From Streptomyces longhuiensis (GTDB lineage: Bacteria; Actinomycetota; Actinomycetes; Streptomycetales; Streptomycetaceae): 64,000 nt of DNA. A program made the position numbers and the translations under genes. Location of the stretch: contig NZ_CP085173.1 of assembly GCF_020616555.1 (NCBI RefSeq), forward strand, positions 8,758,001-8,822,000. Reading direction: 5' to 3'. Every line of letters begins with the position of its first letter. Positions within the stretch are counted from its first letter, which is position 1. The notes under the pieces are model-generated. The model was given only the letters and a program-made list of their open reading frames with translations. It made no database searches and was not told where the DNA came from. Shown one piece after another: positions 1 to 7,949 of this stretch.

Positions 1-1
1 G

Positions 2-703
2 CACGGGCAGGTGGTCGACCGGATCGGCCTGTCCCTCGCGGCGGACGAGATCCGCGCCGGGGAGGTCCTGCGCCTGGAGGACGTCCAGGAGCGGTACGGC
101 GTCTCGCGCACGGTCGCGCGCGAGGCCGTCCGAGTGCTCGAGTCCAAGCGGGCGGTGACCAGCCGCCCGCGCATCGGCATCACGGTCCGCCCGATGCCCG
201 AGTGGAACCTCTACGACCCCCAGGTCATCCGCTGGCGCCTCGCCTCGCCCCGGCGCGAGGTCCAGCTGCGCGAACTGGCCGAGCTGCGCGCCGCGGTGGA
301 GCCCTCCGCGGCGGCCCTCGCCGCGGCCGGCGGTGACGCGGAGGCCCGGCAGGCGCTGTCGGAGCACGCCCGCGCCATGGCGAGCGCGGCCCGGGCCGGT
401 GACAGCGCCGGCTTCGTCGAGGCGGATGCGGCCTTCCACCGAGCGCTGCTCGGCGCGTCGGGCAACGGCATGTTCGCCCAGCTCGCGGAGGTGACGGAGG
501 AACTCCTGGTGGCCCGCCGCGAGCTGTCCCTGATGCCGCACGACATCGACATGGCGGCAGTGCGCCGCCACCAGGAGGTGGCCGAAGCGGTGGCCGCGGG
601 CCGCTCGGCCGAAGCGGCGCAGGCAGTGACGGCCATCGTCAACGCCGCCCACAGCGAGGTCGAGGACCTGCTGGCGGGCGGATCCTGCGGGTACGGGGTC
701 TGA
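2..703 (+). CDS. GntR/FadR-family transcriptional regulator (FCD domain), 5' end cut by window
   Basis: The reading frame is open from the first complete codon, so the true start lies upstream and a short N-terminal part is missing. The visible N-terminus is a winged helix-turn-helix (around LEDVQERYGVSRTVAREAVR), typical of the GntR superfamily. The remaining 150 residues are an all-helical FCD ligand domain with the Asp/His pattern of FadR-type metal or ligand pockets (ADAAFHRALLGAS, then RRHQEVAEAV). Such proteins are dimeric repressors, usually of sugar-acid or organic-acid genes. The target genes are probably upstream of the window, so the ligand cannot be inferred. Family assignment is firm; the start is not visible. 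Confidence 0.88.
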   Translation, partial: HGQVVDRIGLSLAADEIRAGEVLRLEDVQERYGVSRTVAREAVRVLESKRAVTSRPRIGITVRPMPEWNLYDPQVIRWRLASPRREVQLRELAELRAAVEPSAAALAAAGGDAEARQALSEHARAMASAARAGDSAGFVEADAAFHRALLGASGNGMFAQLAEVTEELLVARRELSLMPHDIDMAAVRRHQEVAEAVAAGRSAEAAQAVTAIVNAAHSEVEDLLAGGSCGYGV

Positions 704-725
704 GGCGGAGGCACGACCAGTCCCC

Positions 726-754
726 TTGATCGCTTACTGGGCGGCGCCTAGGCT
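726..754 (+). promoter_or_regulatory. Candidate sigma-70-type promoter of the pentapeptide gene
   Basis: TTGATC (726-731) and TAGGCT (749-754) are separated by exactly 17 bases. Transcription would begin near 761, only a few bases before the ATG at 764, so the mRNA would be leaderless or nearly so. No Shine-Dalgarno sequence is visible, which agrees with this. Confidence 0.5.
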
Positions 755-763
755 CTGATGCCC

Positions 764-1927
764 ATGGGGACGGGGGAACAGGGCAACGGGCGGCAGGCGT
801 GGCTCGACCGGTTGATCAGCCGTCGCGGAGCCGTGGCGCTGCTGGCCGGGGCGGCGGGGCTGGTCGTTCTGGGTGCGGTGTTCGTCGTGCTGCCGGGGGT
901 GGTGGTCGGCCACGATCTCGCCGGGGCGAGCGTCGCCGCGCAGGACCGCCTGAAGGCGGTGAACGACGTCCGTACGGCGCTTCTGCAGGCGGTCGGCGGT
1001 CTCGTCGTACTCTTCGGCGCCTACGCGACATGGCGGCAACTGCGGGTGAGTCAGGACGGTTTGCGTGCCACCCAGGAGGGCTACGTCACCGACCGGTTCA
1101 GCCGGGCGGTCGACCAGCTCGGCAGCGACAAGCTGGACGTGCGCATCGGTGGGCTGCACGCGCTGTGGCGGATCGCGGAGCAGTCGGCTCGCGATCGCGA
1201 GGCCGTCATCTCCATCCAGGCCGCGTATCTGCGTACGCACCTGCCCTGGCCGCTCACCGGTCCGGAATCGCCGGCGGCGGACATACCCATCAACGACATC
1301 ACACCCCTGGAGACCCGTGCAGCCGACGCCCAGGTGGCGCTGACCGCACTCGGCGTCCTGTGTCAGCACCGGGAGCAGTCCTGGGTCAATCTCAGCAGCA
1401 CCGACCTACGACGGGCCGACTGCGACGGACTGTGGTTCCCCGAGGTCAACCTCGACCGCGCCTGCCTGGAGGCGGCGGGCCTGTACCGCGCCAATCTGAC
1501 CCAGGCGTCCCTGGTCTCGGTCAACCTGCGGCACGCCGACCTCACGACGGCGATTCTCCGCAGGGCTCGCTGCACCCTGGCCGACCTGCGGGGCGCGAAG
1601 CTGGTCCAAACCGACCTGCGTGACGCCGACTTCACCGAGACCGACCTGCGTGAGGCGAACCTGCGCAAGGCCGACGCCCGTGGCGCGGTGTTCCGCCACG
1701 CCGACCTGCGCATGGCCGACCTGCGCGGCACCGACCTGACAACCGCAGACCTCCTCGAAGCACGCCTGACCGGCGCCGTGACCAGCGAGCTGACGCGCTG
1801 GCCCGCCGGCTTCGACCGCTCGGCCGCCGGCGTCGTCGACACCGATGACCCAGGCCCCGAGCCCTCACCCCTGCTCCAGCCACCGACGATGACGTGGCCG
1901 GTGCCGCCGCTGCGGTCCATTCCGTGA
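764..1927 (+). CDS. Membrane-anchored pentapeptide-repeat protein
   Basis: The protein has about 387 residues. Two hydrophobic segments near residues 22-45 and 70-88 suggest an N-terminal membrane anchor. A linker follows with the sequence VTDRFSRAVDQLGSDKLDVRIGG-like block commonly found in actinobacterial pentapeptide proteins. Residues about 210-330 are tandem A(D/N)Lxx repeats, which fold as a right-handed quadrilateral beta helix. The biochemical role of this membrane-linked subgroup is unknown. An ATG also occurs at 758, but the likely promoter places the transcript start after it, so 764 is preferred. A strong terminator hairpin follows the gene. Family assignment is confident; function is unassigned. 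Confidence 0.85.
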   Translation: MGTGEQGNGRQAWLDRLISRRGAVALLAGAAGLVVLGAVFVVLPGVVVGHDLAGASVAAQDRLKAVNDVRTALLQAVGGLVVLFGAYATWRQLRVSQDGLRATQEGYVTDRFSRAVDQLGSDKLDVRIGGLHALWRIAEQSARDREAVISIQAAYLRTHLPWPLTGPESPAADIPINDITPLETRAADAQVALTALGVLCQHREQSWVNLSSTDLRRADCDGLWFPEVNLDRACLEAAGLYRANLTQASLVSVNLRHADLTTAILRRARCTLADLRGAKLVQTDLRDADFTETDLREANLRKADARGAVFRHADLRMADLRGTDLTTADLLEARLTGAVTSELTRWPAGFDRSAAGVVDTDDPGPEPSPLLQPPTMTWPVPPLRSIP

Positions 1928-1962
1928 CTCCACGCGGCCGCGCCGGGGATCGCACCCCACGG

Positions 1963-1995
1963 CGTGGTGCTCACCGGCGACCGGTGAGCACCACG
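1963..1995. terminator. Bidirectional hairpin terminator, 15-bp perfect stem
   Basis: CGTGGTGCTCACCGG (1963-1977) and its exact reverse complement (1981-1995) are separated by a three-base loop. The hairpin lies between the convergent pentapeptide and dioxygenase genes. There is no U-tract, as is common in Streptomyces. Confidence 0.8.
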
Positions 1996-2033
1996 GGAAC
2001 CCATGGTGCATGCGACCCCCGGGCCGGCAGGCC

Positions 2034-2999
2034 CTACGCGGCCGAGTTCCCCGAAGCGATGCCGAACGCCGGGTCCGGTACCGATTCGGGGGACAGGAGG
2101 ACCGAGGAACGGCCGTCGACGCCCACGGGCACGTCACCGTCGATCGTCACCCGGCGCAGCTTGCGCTCGTGGTCGTCGGAGTCGTCCACGCCGTAGTGCT
2201 GAGTGGCGCGGTTGTCCCAGATGGCCACATCCCCCGCCCGCCACTGCCAGCGCACCGTGTTCTCGGGACGCTCGACGTGCGACTGGAACAGGTCGACGAG
2301 CGCGCGCGAGTCCCGGCCGGTCAGCCCGGCGACGCGCTGCACGAAGTTGCCGAGCAGCAGCACGCGCTCACCGGTCTCCGGGTGCACGCGGACCACCGGG
2401 TGCTCGGTGAGGAACTTGGTCGACGCGAACACCTCACGGAACCGCTCGAGCTGCTCCGGCACGGCGTCCGGGCGCAGCGCCGCGTAGTCGTAGTCGTTCG
2501 AGTGCACGGCGCGCAGGCCGTCGGCGAGCGCCCGCAGCGACTCGGGCAGATGCGCGTAGGCGGTGGCCGTGTTGGCCCACAGGGTGTTGCCGCCGTAGGG
2601 CGGCACGGTCACGGCGCGCAGGATGGAGAACGCCGGATAGGCGGGGACGAAGGTGACGTCCGTGTGCCACTGGTTGGCGCGTCCGCCGTGGTCCGAGTCG
2701 ATCGGGAACGAGTAACGGCCGTCCACGGACGGCACGGTGGGGTGGGCGACCGGTGTGCCGAGGAGCCGGCCGAACGCTTCGTGACTGTCCTCGTCGAGGT
2801 GCTCCTGGCCACGGAAGAAGACGACCTTGTGACGCAGCAGTGCGGAGCGGACGGCAGCGACGGTCGCGGCCGGGAGGTCGCCGCCGAGACGTACGCCGGA
2901 GATCACGGCGCCGAGCCGGCCGCCGACCTTCTCGACCGTGATGCCGGGGTCGTCGGTGTCCTGGGCGGGGCGGGTGTCGGTGGCGGGTGCGGAGGTCAT
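2034..2999 (-). CDS. TauD/TfdA-family Fe(II)/2-oxoglutarate dioxygenase, AtsK-like alkylsulfatase candidate
   Basis: The enzyme has 321 residues and belongs to the TauD/AtsK group, which oxidises an alkyl sulfate or sulfonate next to the sulfur atom and releases sulfate or sulfite with an aldehyde. The iron ligands are visible: His112 and Asp114 in [12 protein letters not shown], and His268 in [10 protein letters not shown], with the 2-oxoglutarate-binding arginine in [10 protein letters not shown]. The [11 protein letters not shown] segment is closer to AtsK than to TauD in my judgement. The frame continues upstream, but the ATG at 2999 is preceded by AAAGGA at a good distance and matches the usual family N-terminus. 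The gene is divergent from the ROK regulator and next to an importer and a sulfatase, which supports a sulfur-acquisition role. The exact substrate is inferred. Confidence 0.85.
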   Translation of the reverse strand: MTSAPATDTRPAQDTDDPGITVEKVGGRLGAVISGVRLGGDLPAATVAAVRSALLRHKVVFFRGQEHLDEDSHEAFGRLLGTPVAHPTVPSVDGRYSFPIDSDHGGRANQWHTDVTFVPAYPAFSILRAVTVPPYGGNTLWANTATAYAHLPESLRALADGLRAVHSNDYDYAALRPDAVPEQLERFREVFASTKFLTEHPVVRVHPETGERVLLLGNFVQRVAGLTGRDSRALVDLFQSHVERPENTVRWQWRAGDVAIWDNRATQHYGVDDSDDHERKLRRVTIDGDVPVGVDGRSSVLLSPESVPDPAFGIASGNSAA

Positions 3000-3541
3000 G
3001 GTGGAAGTCCTTTCGGGAGGCGCGAAGGACGCGTTCGTCGCCCGTCGCGGCCAATTGGCCTTGGAGCGGAAGTAATTGGGGCGGCAGCGCACGGCCACCA
3101 CGGGCGAGGTCCGAGGGCGCAGGTGTGTCTCGGACCTGTGCGTGATGCCCGTCAGGCGTGGTGCCGCGCCGGACATGGTGTGCGTCGGACGTGGTGTGTC
3201 AGATCCAGACGTGGTGTGCGTCAGATGCGGAAGGTCGCCGGACAACGGCCCGTACACGCCACCGGCGCATCGCGCCGGGCATCGACGGGCCGTGACGTGG
3301 GAGCGGTCGTCGCGGACATGGTTCGGAGAGTCGCAGCGGCGACGAGCCACCGTCAAGCGCGGTCCGGGTCCCGTCACCACGTCGCCCGATGGTTCAATCG
3401 GCGCCTGAGCACAAGGCGACGCCCTGTGCTCCGCCTCCCGCCGAACCCCCTGTGACCAGCGCAGTTTCGCGCGAGCCGCCCATCGGTGCCACCCATCTGC
3501 GTGGGGCGCGCCGGGCGGCATCGGGCGCCCCGCGCGAATTC
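3000..3541. other. Intergenic region between dioxygenase and ROK genes with imperfect GAC(A/G)TGGTGTG repeats
   Basis: No convincing gene is seen apart from the short frame beginning at 3542. GACATGGTGTG or GACGTGGTGTG occurs at 3172-3182, 3188-3198 and 3208-3218, with 16- and 20-base spacing. A 12-bp perfect palindrome, GGCCAATTGGCC, lies at 3049-3060 just upstream of the dioxygenase start. Both are plausible protein-binding sites for control of the divergent genes. No clear -10/-35 pair was identified. Confidence 0.4.
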
Positions 3542-3601
3542 ATGCCACCGCAATGTTGCGCCGTCGCAGCCGGCGGAACCGCACCGAGAGGGACACGATG
3601 A
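3542..3601 (+). CDS. Possible 19-residue upstream peptide with Cys-Cys pair, coupled to ROK gene
   Basis: An ATG-started frame of 19 codons reads MPPQCCAVAAGG and onward, with consecutive TGT TGC codons at positions 5-6. Its TGA stop (3599-3601) overlaps the ROK start ATG (3598-3600) as ATGA, the arrangement of translational coupling. Cysteine-rich short frames of this kind act as cysteine-sensing leaders in mycobacteria. No -10 box at leaderless spacing and no clear ribosome binding site precede it, so translation is unproven. The sulfur-gene context makes it worth recording. Confidence 0.3.
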   Translation: MPPQCCAVAAGGTAPRGTR

Positions 3602-4827
3602 CGCCAGCCACCCCCGGCCCGCGCATGGCGGGCGACGGACGACGCGAAGCCAACGCCGCGACCGTTCTGCGCACGGTGCTCGGCCACGGCCCCGTGGCTC
3701 GCAGCGGGATCGCCCGGCTCTCCGGCCTGAGCCCCGCCGCCGTCTCGCGTCAGTGCACCGACCTGGTCCGGCTCGGCCTGGTCCGCGAACTGCCGGAACT
3801 GGCGGCGGGCGGCACGGTGGGCCGGCCGCAGATCCCCGTCGATCTGCACACGGGCGCGTCCGGGGGACCCGTGGCGGGCGGGGTTCACCTGGGCGTTCCC
3901 CTGTCCACGTTCGGCGTCGTGGACCTGCGCGGCCGGGTGCTCGCCCGGCACACGTTCACGCACGACGGGATCGAACCGAAGGACCTGCCGCGCCAAGTCG
4001 CGCGCGGGCTGCAGGAGTTCCTGGACCGCACCGTGCAGGGCCGGCCGCTGCTGGGGGTGGGCGCGGCCGTGGGCGGCTGGGTCGACCCGGGGGAGGGGAC
4101 GGTCGTGCGGCACGACGCGCTCGGCTGGCACCGCAGACCCGTCGCCGCCGAACTCGCCCGTGGGCTCGGCGGTCTCGAGGTGCGGCTCGACAACCACGCC
4201 CGTGCCATCGCACAGTCCGAGATCCTCTTCGGCAGACCCGCCGCACGCCGCAGCCTTGTGCACCTGTTCGTGGGCAACGTCGTCGACGCGGCGCTCGGCA
4301 TCGCCGGGGTGGTGCACCAAGGACCCGGTTCGGGCGCCGGCGATGTGGCGCATCTGCCGGTGCCCGACTCCACGGCGCCCTGCTCGTGCGGGCGCACGGG
4401 CTGCCTGGAGGCGACCGCGTCGAACACCGTTCTCGGTCAGGTGGCGCTGAGGCGCGGCATCGTCCCGGAACCCGACACGTCGCTGGTGGTGGACGCCGCC
4501 GCGGCCGGTGACCGACGGGCCGACCGGCTCCTGCGCGAGCGGGCCAGGGCGGTGGGCCGCGCGACGGCTCTGCTCCTCGACGTGCTGAACCCGGATCTTG
4601 TCGTGGTGACCGAGCAGTCGAGCCTTCTCGACCCCGACTACCTGGAAGAGATCCGAGGCGCCGCGGTCGACCTCTCCCACGTCTGCGACGACCCCGAACG
4701 TATCGTCAGTCCACATGCCGGACCGGGCGTACTGCCGGTCGCGGCCGGGACAGTTCTCCTGAATCCCCTGTTCAGAAGCCCTCTTCAGGCCATCGGCCGC
4801 CGCCTGTCGGAGGCCGCGCTTGGCTGA
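3598..4827 (+). CDS. ROK-family transcriptional regulator
   Basis: The protein has 409 residues. An N-terminal winged helix (about residues 15-75, containing ARSGIARLSGLSPAAVSRQCTDL) is followed by an actin-like ROK domain. The zinc-binding ROK signature CSCGRTGCLEA is present near residue 262. ROK regulators normally bind a sugar or sugar derivative and repress transport operons, as NagC does. GAGAGGGAC lies upstream of the ATG at 3598. The gene sits 28 bases before the promoter of the leader peptide and importer, so it probably controls that operon or the divergent dioxygenase gene. This may mean that the imported sulfate ester is a sugar sulfate or other glycoside. The ligand is inferred from context only. 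Confidence 0.87.
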   Translation: MTPATPGPRMAGDGRREANAATVLRTVLGHGPVARSGIARLSGLSPAAVSRQCTDLVRLGLVRELPELAAGGTVGRPQIPVDLHTGASGGPVAGGVHLGVPLSTFGVVDLRGRVLARHTFTHDGIEPKDLPRQVARGLQEFLDRTVQGRPLLGVGAAVGGWVDPGEGTVVRHDALGWHRRPVAAELARGLGGLEVRLDNHARAIAQSEILFGRPAARRSLVHLFVGNVVDAALGIAGVVHQGPGSGAGDVAHLPVPDSTAPCSCGRTGCLEATASNTVLGQVALRRGIVPEPDTSLVVDAAAAGDRRADRLLRERARAVGRATALLLDVLNPDLVVVTEQSSLLDPDYLEEIRGAAVDLSHVCDDPERIVSPHAGPGVLPVAAGTVLLNPLFRSPLQAIGRRLSEAALG

Positions 4828-4855
4828 CCCCGGTCCAGGATTCGGACATCACCGG

Positions 4856-4885
4856 TTGACCGCCCCGGCGAGCCACTGCCATATT
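4856..4885 (+). promoter_or_regulatory. Promoter for leaderless transcription of the cysteine leader peptide
   Basis: TTGACC (4856-4861) and CATATT (4880-4885) are separated by 18 bases. Six bases after the -10 box is the G of the GTG start codon at 4892, so transcription and translation would begin at the same base. The promoter lies just past the ROK stop codon and would drive the importer and sulfatase operon. Confidence 0.65.
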
Positions 4886-4891
4886 GCTCCC

Positions 4892-4975
4892 GTGAATCCG
4901 GACATGCGCCTCGTCTCCCGCAGGCACGTCGACCTCTGTCGACAGGCCAGCGCGGTCTGTGCCGTCAAGCTCTGA
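4892..4975 (+). CDS. Cysteine-type actinobacterial leader peptide (27 residues)
   Basis: The frame encodes V/M-NPD-MRLVSRRHVDLCRQASAVC-AVKL. The MRL-SRRHVDLCR-AS-C pattern is the hallmark of the small peptides annotated as putative leader peptide upstream of sulfur-assimilation and sulfur-transport genes in Streptomyces and relatives. It carries two cysteine codons, both TGT. In the mycobacterial counterpart, slow decoding at cysteine codons of a leaderless frame switches downstream expression; that mechanism is established there, not here. The GTG at 4892 sits six bases after a -10 box, so it is probably leaderless; an internal in-frame ATG at 4904 is the alternative. A 427-base structured leader separates it from the solute-binding gene. 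Confidence 0.8.
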   Translation: MNPDMRLVSRRHVDLCRQASAVCAVKL

Positions 4976-5402
4976 CGCGGGGCCGACCCCCGTACACCCG
5001 GGCTGACTTCCGCTCACTTCTCCGCACTCCTCGGCCGTGCCCCAGCACGGCCGGGGCCGCGCGCTCTCCCTCCTCGCACGTCCCGGCTCTCCGCTGGCGG
5101 ACGCGGTTCCTGAGCCGCTGTGGCGGTCATTGATTCCTGCCGCAGCGAAAAGAATCCAGTGCTTCGTCCTGCCCGGCCCGGGCGGCGCCCCGGCCGGAGC
5201 GGCGCCCTGACGCTTTCGGCGGCCCGAACCCCGTCGGTGACCCAAATCCGTCGGTGACCCGGACCCGTCGGTTTCCGACCGCGTCGGCGATCCGGCGCCG
5301 GTGCGCCCCGTCATGGCCCGGCCACCGTCAGGGCCGGGTCGGAGCACGGCGGTGCGACGCGACCCCTCCCTCACCGTCCCTCCCCTTCACAGGCAGGCCT
5401 CG
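4976..5402 (+). promoter_or_regulatory. Long 5' leader with candidate attenuator hairpins
   Basis: The 427 bases between the leader-peptide stop and the solute-binding gene contain no convincing gene. CGGCCGTG (5032-5039) pairs perfectly with CACGGCCG (5046-5053) around a six-base loop, about 57 bases past the leader stop. A second GC hairpin uses GGCGCC at 5184-5189 and 5201-5206. These are candidates for the alternate structures of a cysteine-responsive attenuator. No U-tract is present, so a Rho-dependent or translational mechanism is possible. Confidence 0.45.
5232..5293 (+). repeat. Four-copy 17-bp tandem repeat in the leader
   Basis: CGTCGGTGACCC starts at 5232 and 5249. Variant copies, CGTCGGTTTCC and CGTCGGCGATCC, start at 5266 and 5282. 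The first three are exactly 17 bases apart and the last 16. The array ends about 110 bases before the solute-binding gene. It may be an RNA element or a protein-binding array. Confidence 0.6.
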
Positions 5403-6998
5403 ATGACCGAGCAGTACCCGTTCACGCCCCCAGACGTCTCCCGCCGCAGCACCTTGCGGGCCGCGGGCGCCGGCGCCCTGCTGGCCGGGCTCGGCGGCCT
5501 GACCGGCTGCCGCTCCGCGGTGTCCGAAGCCAACTCCTCGGCGAAGGAGGCACGTTCGCGACCCAAGCGTGGTGGCATTCTCTCCGTCGCCGTCAACACC
5601 GACTTCACGCCGAGCCTTCTGTTCGCGCAGAGCTCGCAGTCGTACCAGCACCGGCTCCTCTACAACACGCTCACGCGCTACGACGACGGCCTGAAGCCGC
5701 AGCCCGAACTCGCCACCTCCTGGGACTACGCCGCGGACGGGCGCGGCATCACCCTGAAACTGCGCGACGACGTGACCTACCACGACGGGCGCAAGTTCAC
5801 GGCCGACGACGTGATCTTCGCGGTGAAGAACCTGCAGAACCCGGTGAGGGCAGCGCAGTTGAGGGCGACCGCGCTTGCCGTCAGTGGATTCGAGAAGCGC
5901 GGGGACCACGAGGTGGTGCTCAAGCTGGCGCACCCCGTGGCCAACCTCTTCGACCTCTTCGAATTCATGATCATCACGGATCGGCACTCCGTCGAGGACG
6001 CGGTCAAGGGCACGAAGCTCAACGGCACCGGGCCGTTCAGGCTGAAGAAGTGGAGCCCCGGCTCGGGCCTGAGCCTCGTCCGCAACGACGCGTACTGGCA
6101 GCCCGGCCGCCCGTACCTCGACGGTGTCGAACTGCGCGTCATGGCCCAGGCCGACGCGCTGGTCTCCTCGTTGCGCTCGGGCCAGTCCCAGCTCTCCTAC
6201 CAGGTCCCCGGCAAGAGTCTTGCCGCGGTCAAGGGCAACCCGGATCTCACGATCACGAGCTACGACACCGGTGACGGCGCCGCCTACGTGGGTGTCAACA
6301 CCACCGTCGCGCCGCTCGACGACAAGACGGTCCGCCAGGCCGTCGCCTGGGCACTCGACCGTGAGCGCATCGTCGATCAGACGCTCGGCGGCTACGGACT
6401 GGCATCCGCCGCGCCCTGGCCCAAGTCGTCGCCCGCCTTCACCGAAGCCGGCCGCACCCACTACACGCACAACCCCGCCAAGGCCCGCCGGCTCCTGAAG
6501 TCCGCCGGCCTGACCAGGCTCCGGCTCCCGCTGCTGCACCTCAGCCTGCCCGGCGAGACCGCCATCGCCGAATCGGTCCAGTACGACCTGAAGCAGGTCG
6601 GCATCGCCGTCGAACTCCAGCCCACCGACCCCGCCACCGCCCAGAAGAAGCTCATCTCGCAGGACATGCCGGCGCTGTGGACCATGTCCCACGGCTTCGC
6701 CCAGGTCCAGCCGTCCACCCTCGCGGTGAGCGCCTATCCCTTCAACGAGGCCAAGAACACCTCCAAGTACCACTCCGCCGCGTACACCAAGGTGGTGCGC
6801 GAGGCGTGGACCACCAGGGACACGGCCGGCGCCGCGACCAACGCGCAGTACCGGAAGATCTCCGGCATCCTGCTCGACCAGGCCTTCATCATCGACCTCG
6901 CCATCCGGGGCCGGGTGCAGGTCGCGAGCAAGAAGCTGCACGGCGTCACCCTCAACAAGTTCTCGTACCTCAACCTCGACGACGCGTACCTGGTCTGA
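5403..6998 (+). CDS. Family-5 extracellular solute-binding lipoprotein (Dpp/Opp type), Tat-exported
   Basis: The product has 531 residues. The N-terminus has a Tat motif (SRRSTLR), a hydrophobic stretch and the lipobox LTGC, so the mature protein is lipid-anchored outside the membrane. The body is a SBP_bac_5 domain, with the characteristic YDDGLKPQPELATSW and LRDDVTYHDGRKFTADDV blocks. Family members bind peptides, nickel chelates, opines or other polar compounds for ABC import. Here the flanking leader peptide, dioxygenase and sulfatase suggest an organosulfate ligand. The frame is open upstream of 5403, but that extension lacks a signal peptide, so the ATG at 5403 is chosen. One base separates this gene from the first permease gene. 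Confidence 0.9.
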   Translation: MTEQYPFTPPDVSRRSTLRAAGAGALLAGLGGLTGCRSAVSEANSSAKEARSRPKRGGILSVAVNTDFTPSLLFAQSSQSYQHRLLYNTLTRYDDGLKPQPELATSWDYAADGRGITLKLRDDVTYHDGRKFTADDVIFAVKNLQNPVRAAQLRATALAVSGFEKRGDHEVVLKLAHPVANLFDLFEFMIITDRHSVEDAVKGTKLNGTGPFRLKKWSPGSGLSLVRNDAYWQPGRPYLDGVELRVMAQADALVSSLRSGQSQLSYQVPGKSLAAVKGNPDLTITSYDTGDGAAYVGVNTTVAPLDDKTVRQAVAWALDRERIVDQTLGGYGLASAAPWPKSSPAFTEAGRTHYTHNPAKARRLLKSAGLTRLRLPLLHLSLPGETAIAESVQYDLKQVGIAVELQPTDPATAQKKLISQDMPALWTMSHGFAQVQPSTLAVSAYPFNEAKNTSKYHSAAYTKVVREAWTTRDTAGAATNAQYRKISGILLDQAFIIDLAIRGRVQVASKKLHGVTLNKFSYLNLDDAYLV

Positions 6999-6999
6999 C

Positions 7000-7944
7000 A
7001 TGCGCAGCTATCTCCTCAGGCGGCTGCCGTCCGCCCTCCTCGTCCTCCTGCTGGCCTCCTTCCTCATCTTCGCGATCCTGCGCCTGGTCCCGGGCGACCC
7101 GGCCAGTTCCCTCGCGGGGCCCGACGCGAGCGCCGCGACCGTCGCCGCCATCCGCGAGCGACTCGGGCTGAACGCACCGCTGTTGACGCAGTACACGAGT
7201 TGGATCGGCGACCTCGCGCGCGGGGACCTCGGGCCGTCGTACGCGATCGGAGGCGACACCGCCGACCTCATCCGCGACGGGCTCGGCGCCACCGTCGAAC
7301 TCACCCTGGGCGCCCTGCTGTTCGTGATCCTGCTCGGCACGGCCTTCGGGGTGCTCGGCGCCACCTCGCGCCGCCGCTGGGTCAGGGGCGTGGTCCGCGT
7401 CGCCACCACGGGCGCCCTGGCCGTGCCGCCGTTCGTCACCGGCGTCCTGCTCGTCCTCGTCTTCGCCGTGACCCTCGGCGTCCTCCCGCCCGGTGGCCGC
7501 GTGCCGGTCCTGAGCGCCCCCGACCTCGGTGTGCAGTACCTCCTCCTGCCCTCGCTGTGCCTCGCCCTGCCGAGCGCCGCCGTCCTCGGGCGCTACCTCA
7601 AGGACGGCATCGAGCGCACCCTTGCCGAGGACTACATGCGCACCGCCACCGCCGCCGGCGTCACGCCCCGCCGTCTGCTGTGGCGGCACGCCATGCCCAA
7701 CGCGCTGCCGCCCGTGGTCACCCTGCTCGGCATGCAGACCGGCCACCTTCTCGGCGGCGCGGTACTCGTCGAGGCGATCTTCGCCTGGCCGGGCCTCGGG
7801 CAGCTCGCGGAAGCGGGCCTCACCCGCCGCGACTACCCCGTCGTCCAGGATCTGCTGCTGCTCCTCGTCACCGTCTTCGTCCTCGTCCAGCTGCTCACCG
7901 ACGCGGTGTACGCCTGGCTGGACCCCCGGATCAGGTGGGAGTGA
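7000..7944 (+). CDS. ABC transporter permease, DppB/OppB type
   Basis: The 314-residue protein has the DppB architecture: MRSYLLRRLPSALLVLLLASF starts the first membrane segment, a periplasmic GLNAPLLTQY region follows, and five further membrane spans carry the BPD_transp_1 domain. The coupling-loop EAA motif is visible around EDYMRTATAAGVTPRRLLWRHAMPNALPP, and the family end motif YAWLDPRIRW is present. It forms the channel with the following permease for uptake of the ligand held by the upstream lipoprotein. Its start is one base after the preceding stop, so it is part of the same operon. Confidence 0.93.
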   Translation: MRSYLLRRLPSALLVLLLASFLIFAILRLVPGDPASSLAGPDASAATVAAIRERLGLNAPLLTQYTSWIGDLARGDLGPSYAIGGDTADLIRDGLGATVELTLGALLFVILLGTAFGVLGATSRRRWVRGVVRVATTGALAVPPFVTGVLLVLVFAVTLGVLPPGGRVPVLSAPDLGVQYLLLPSLCLALPSAAVLGRYLKDGIERTLAEDYMRTATAAGVTPRRLLWRHAMPNALPPVVTLLGMQTGHLLGGAVLVEAIFAWPGLGQLAEAGLTRRDYPVVQDLLLLLVTVFVLVQLLTDAVYAWLDPRIRWE

Positions 7945-7949
7945 CCGCC

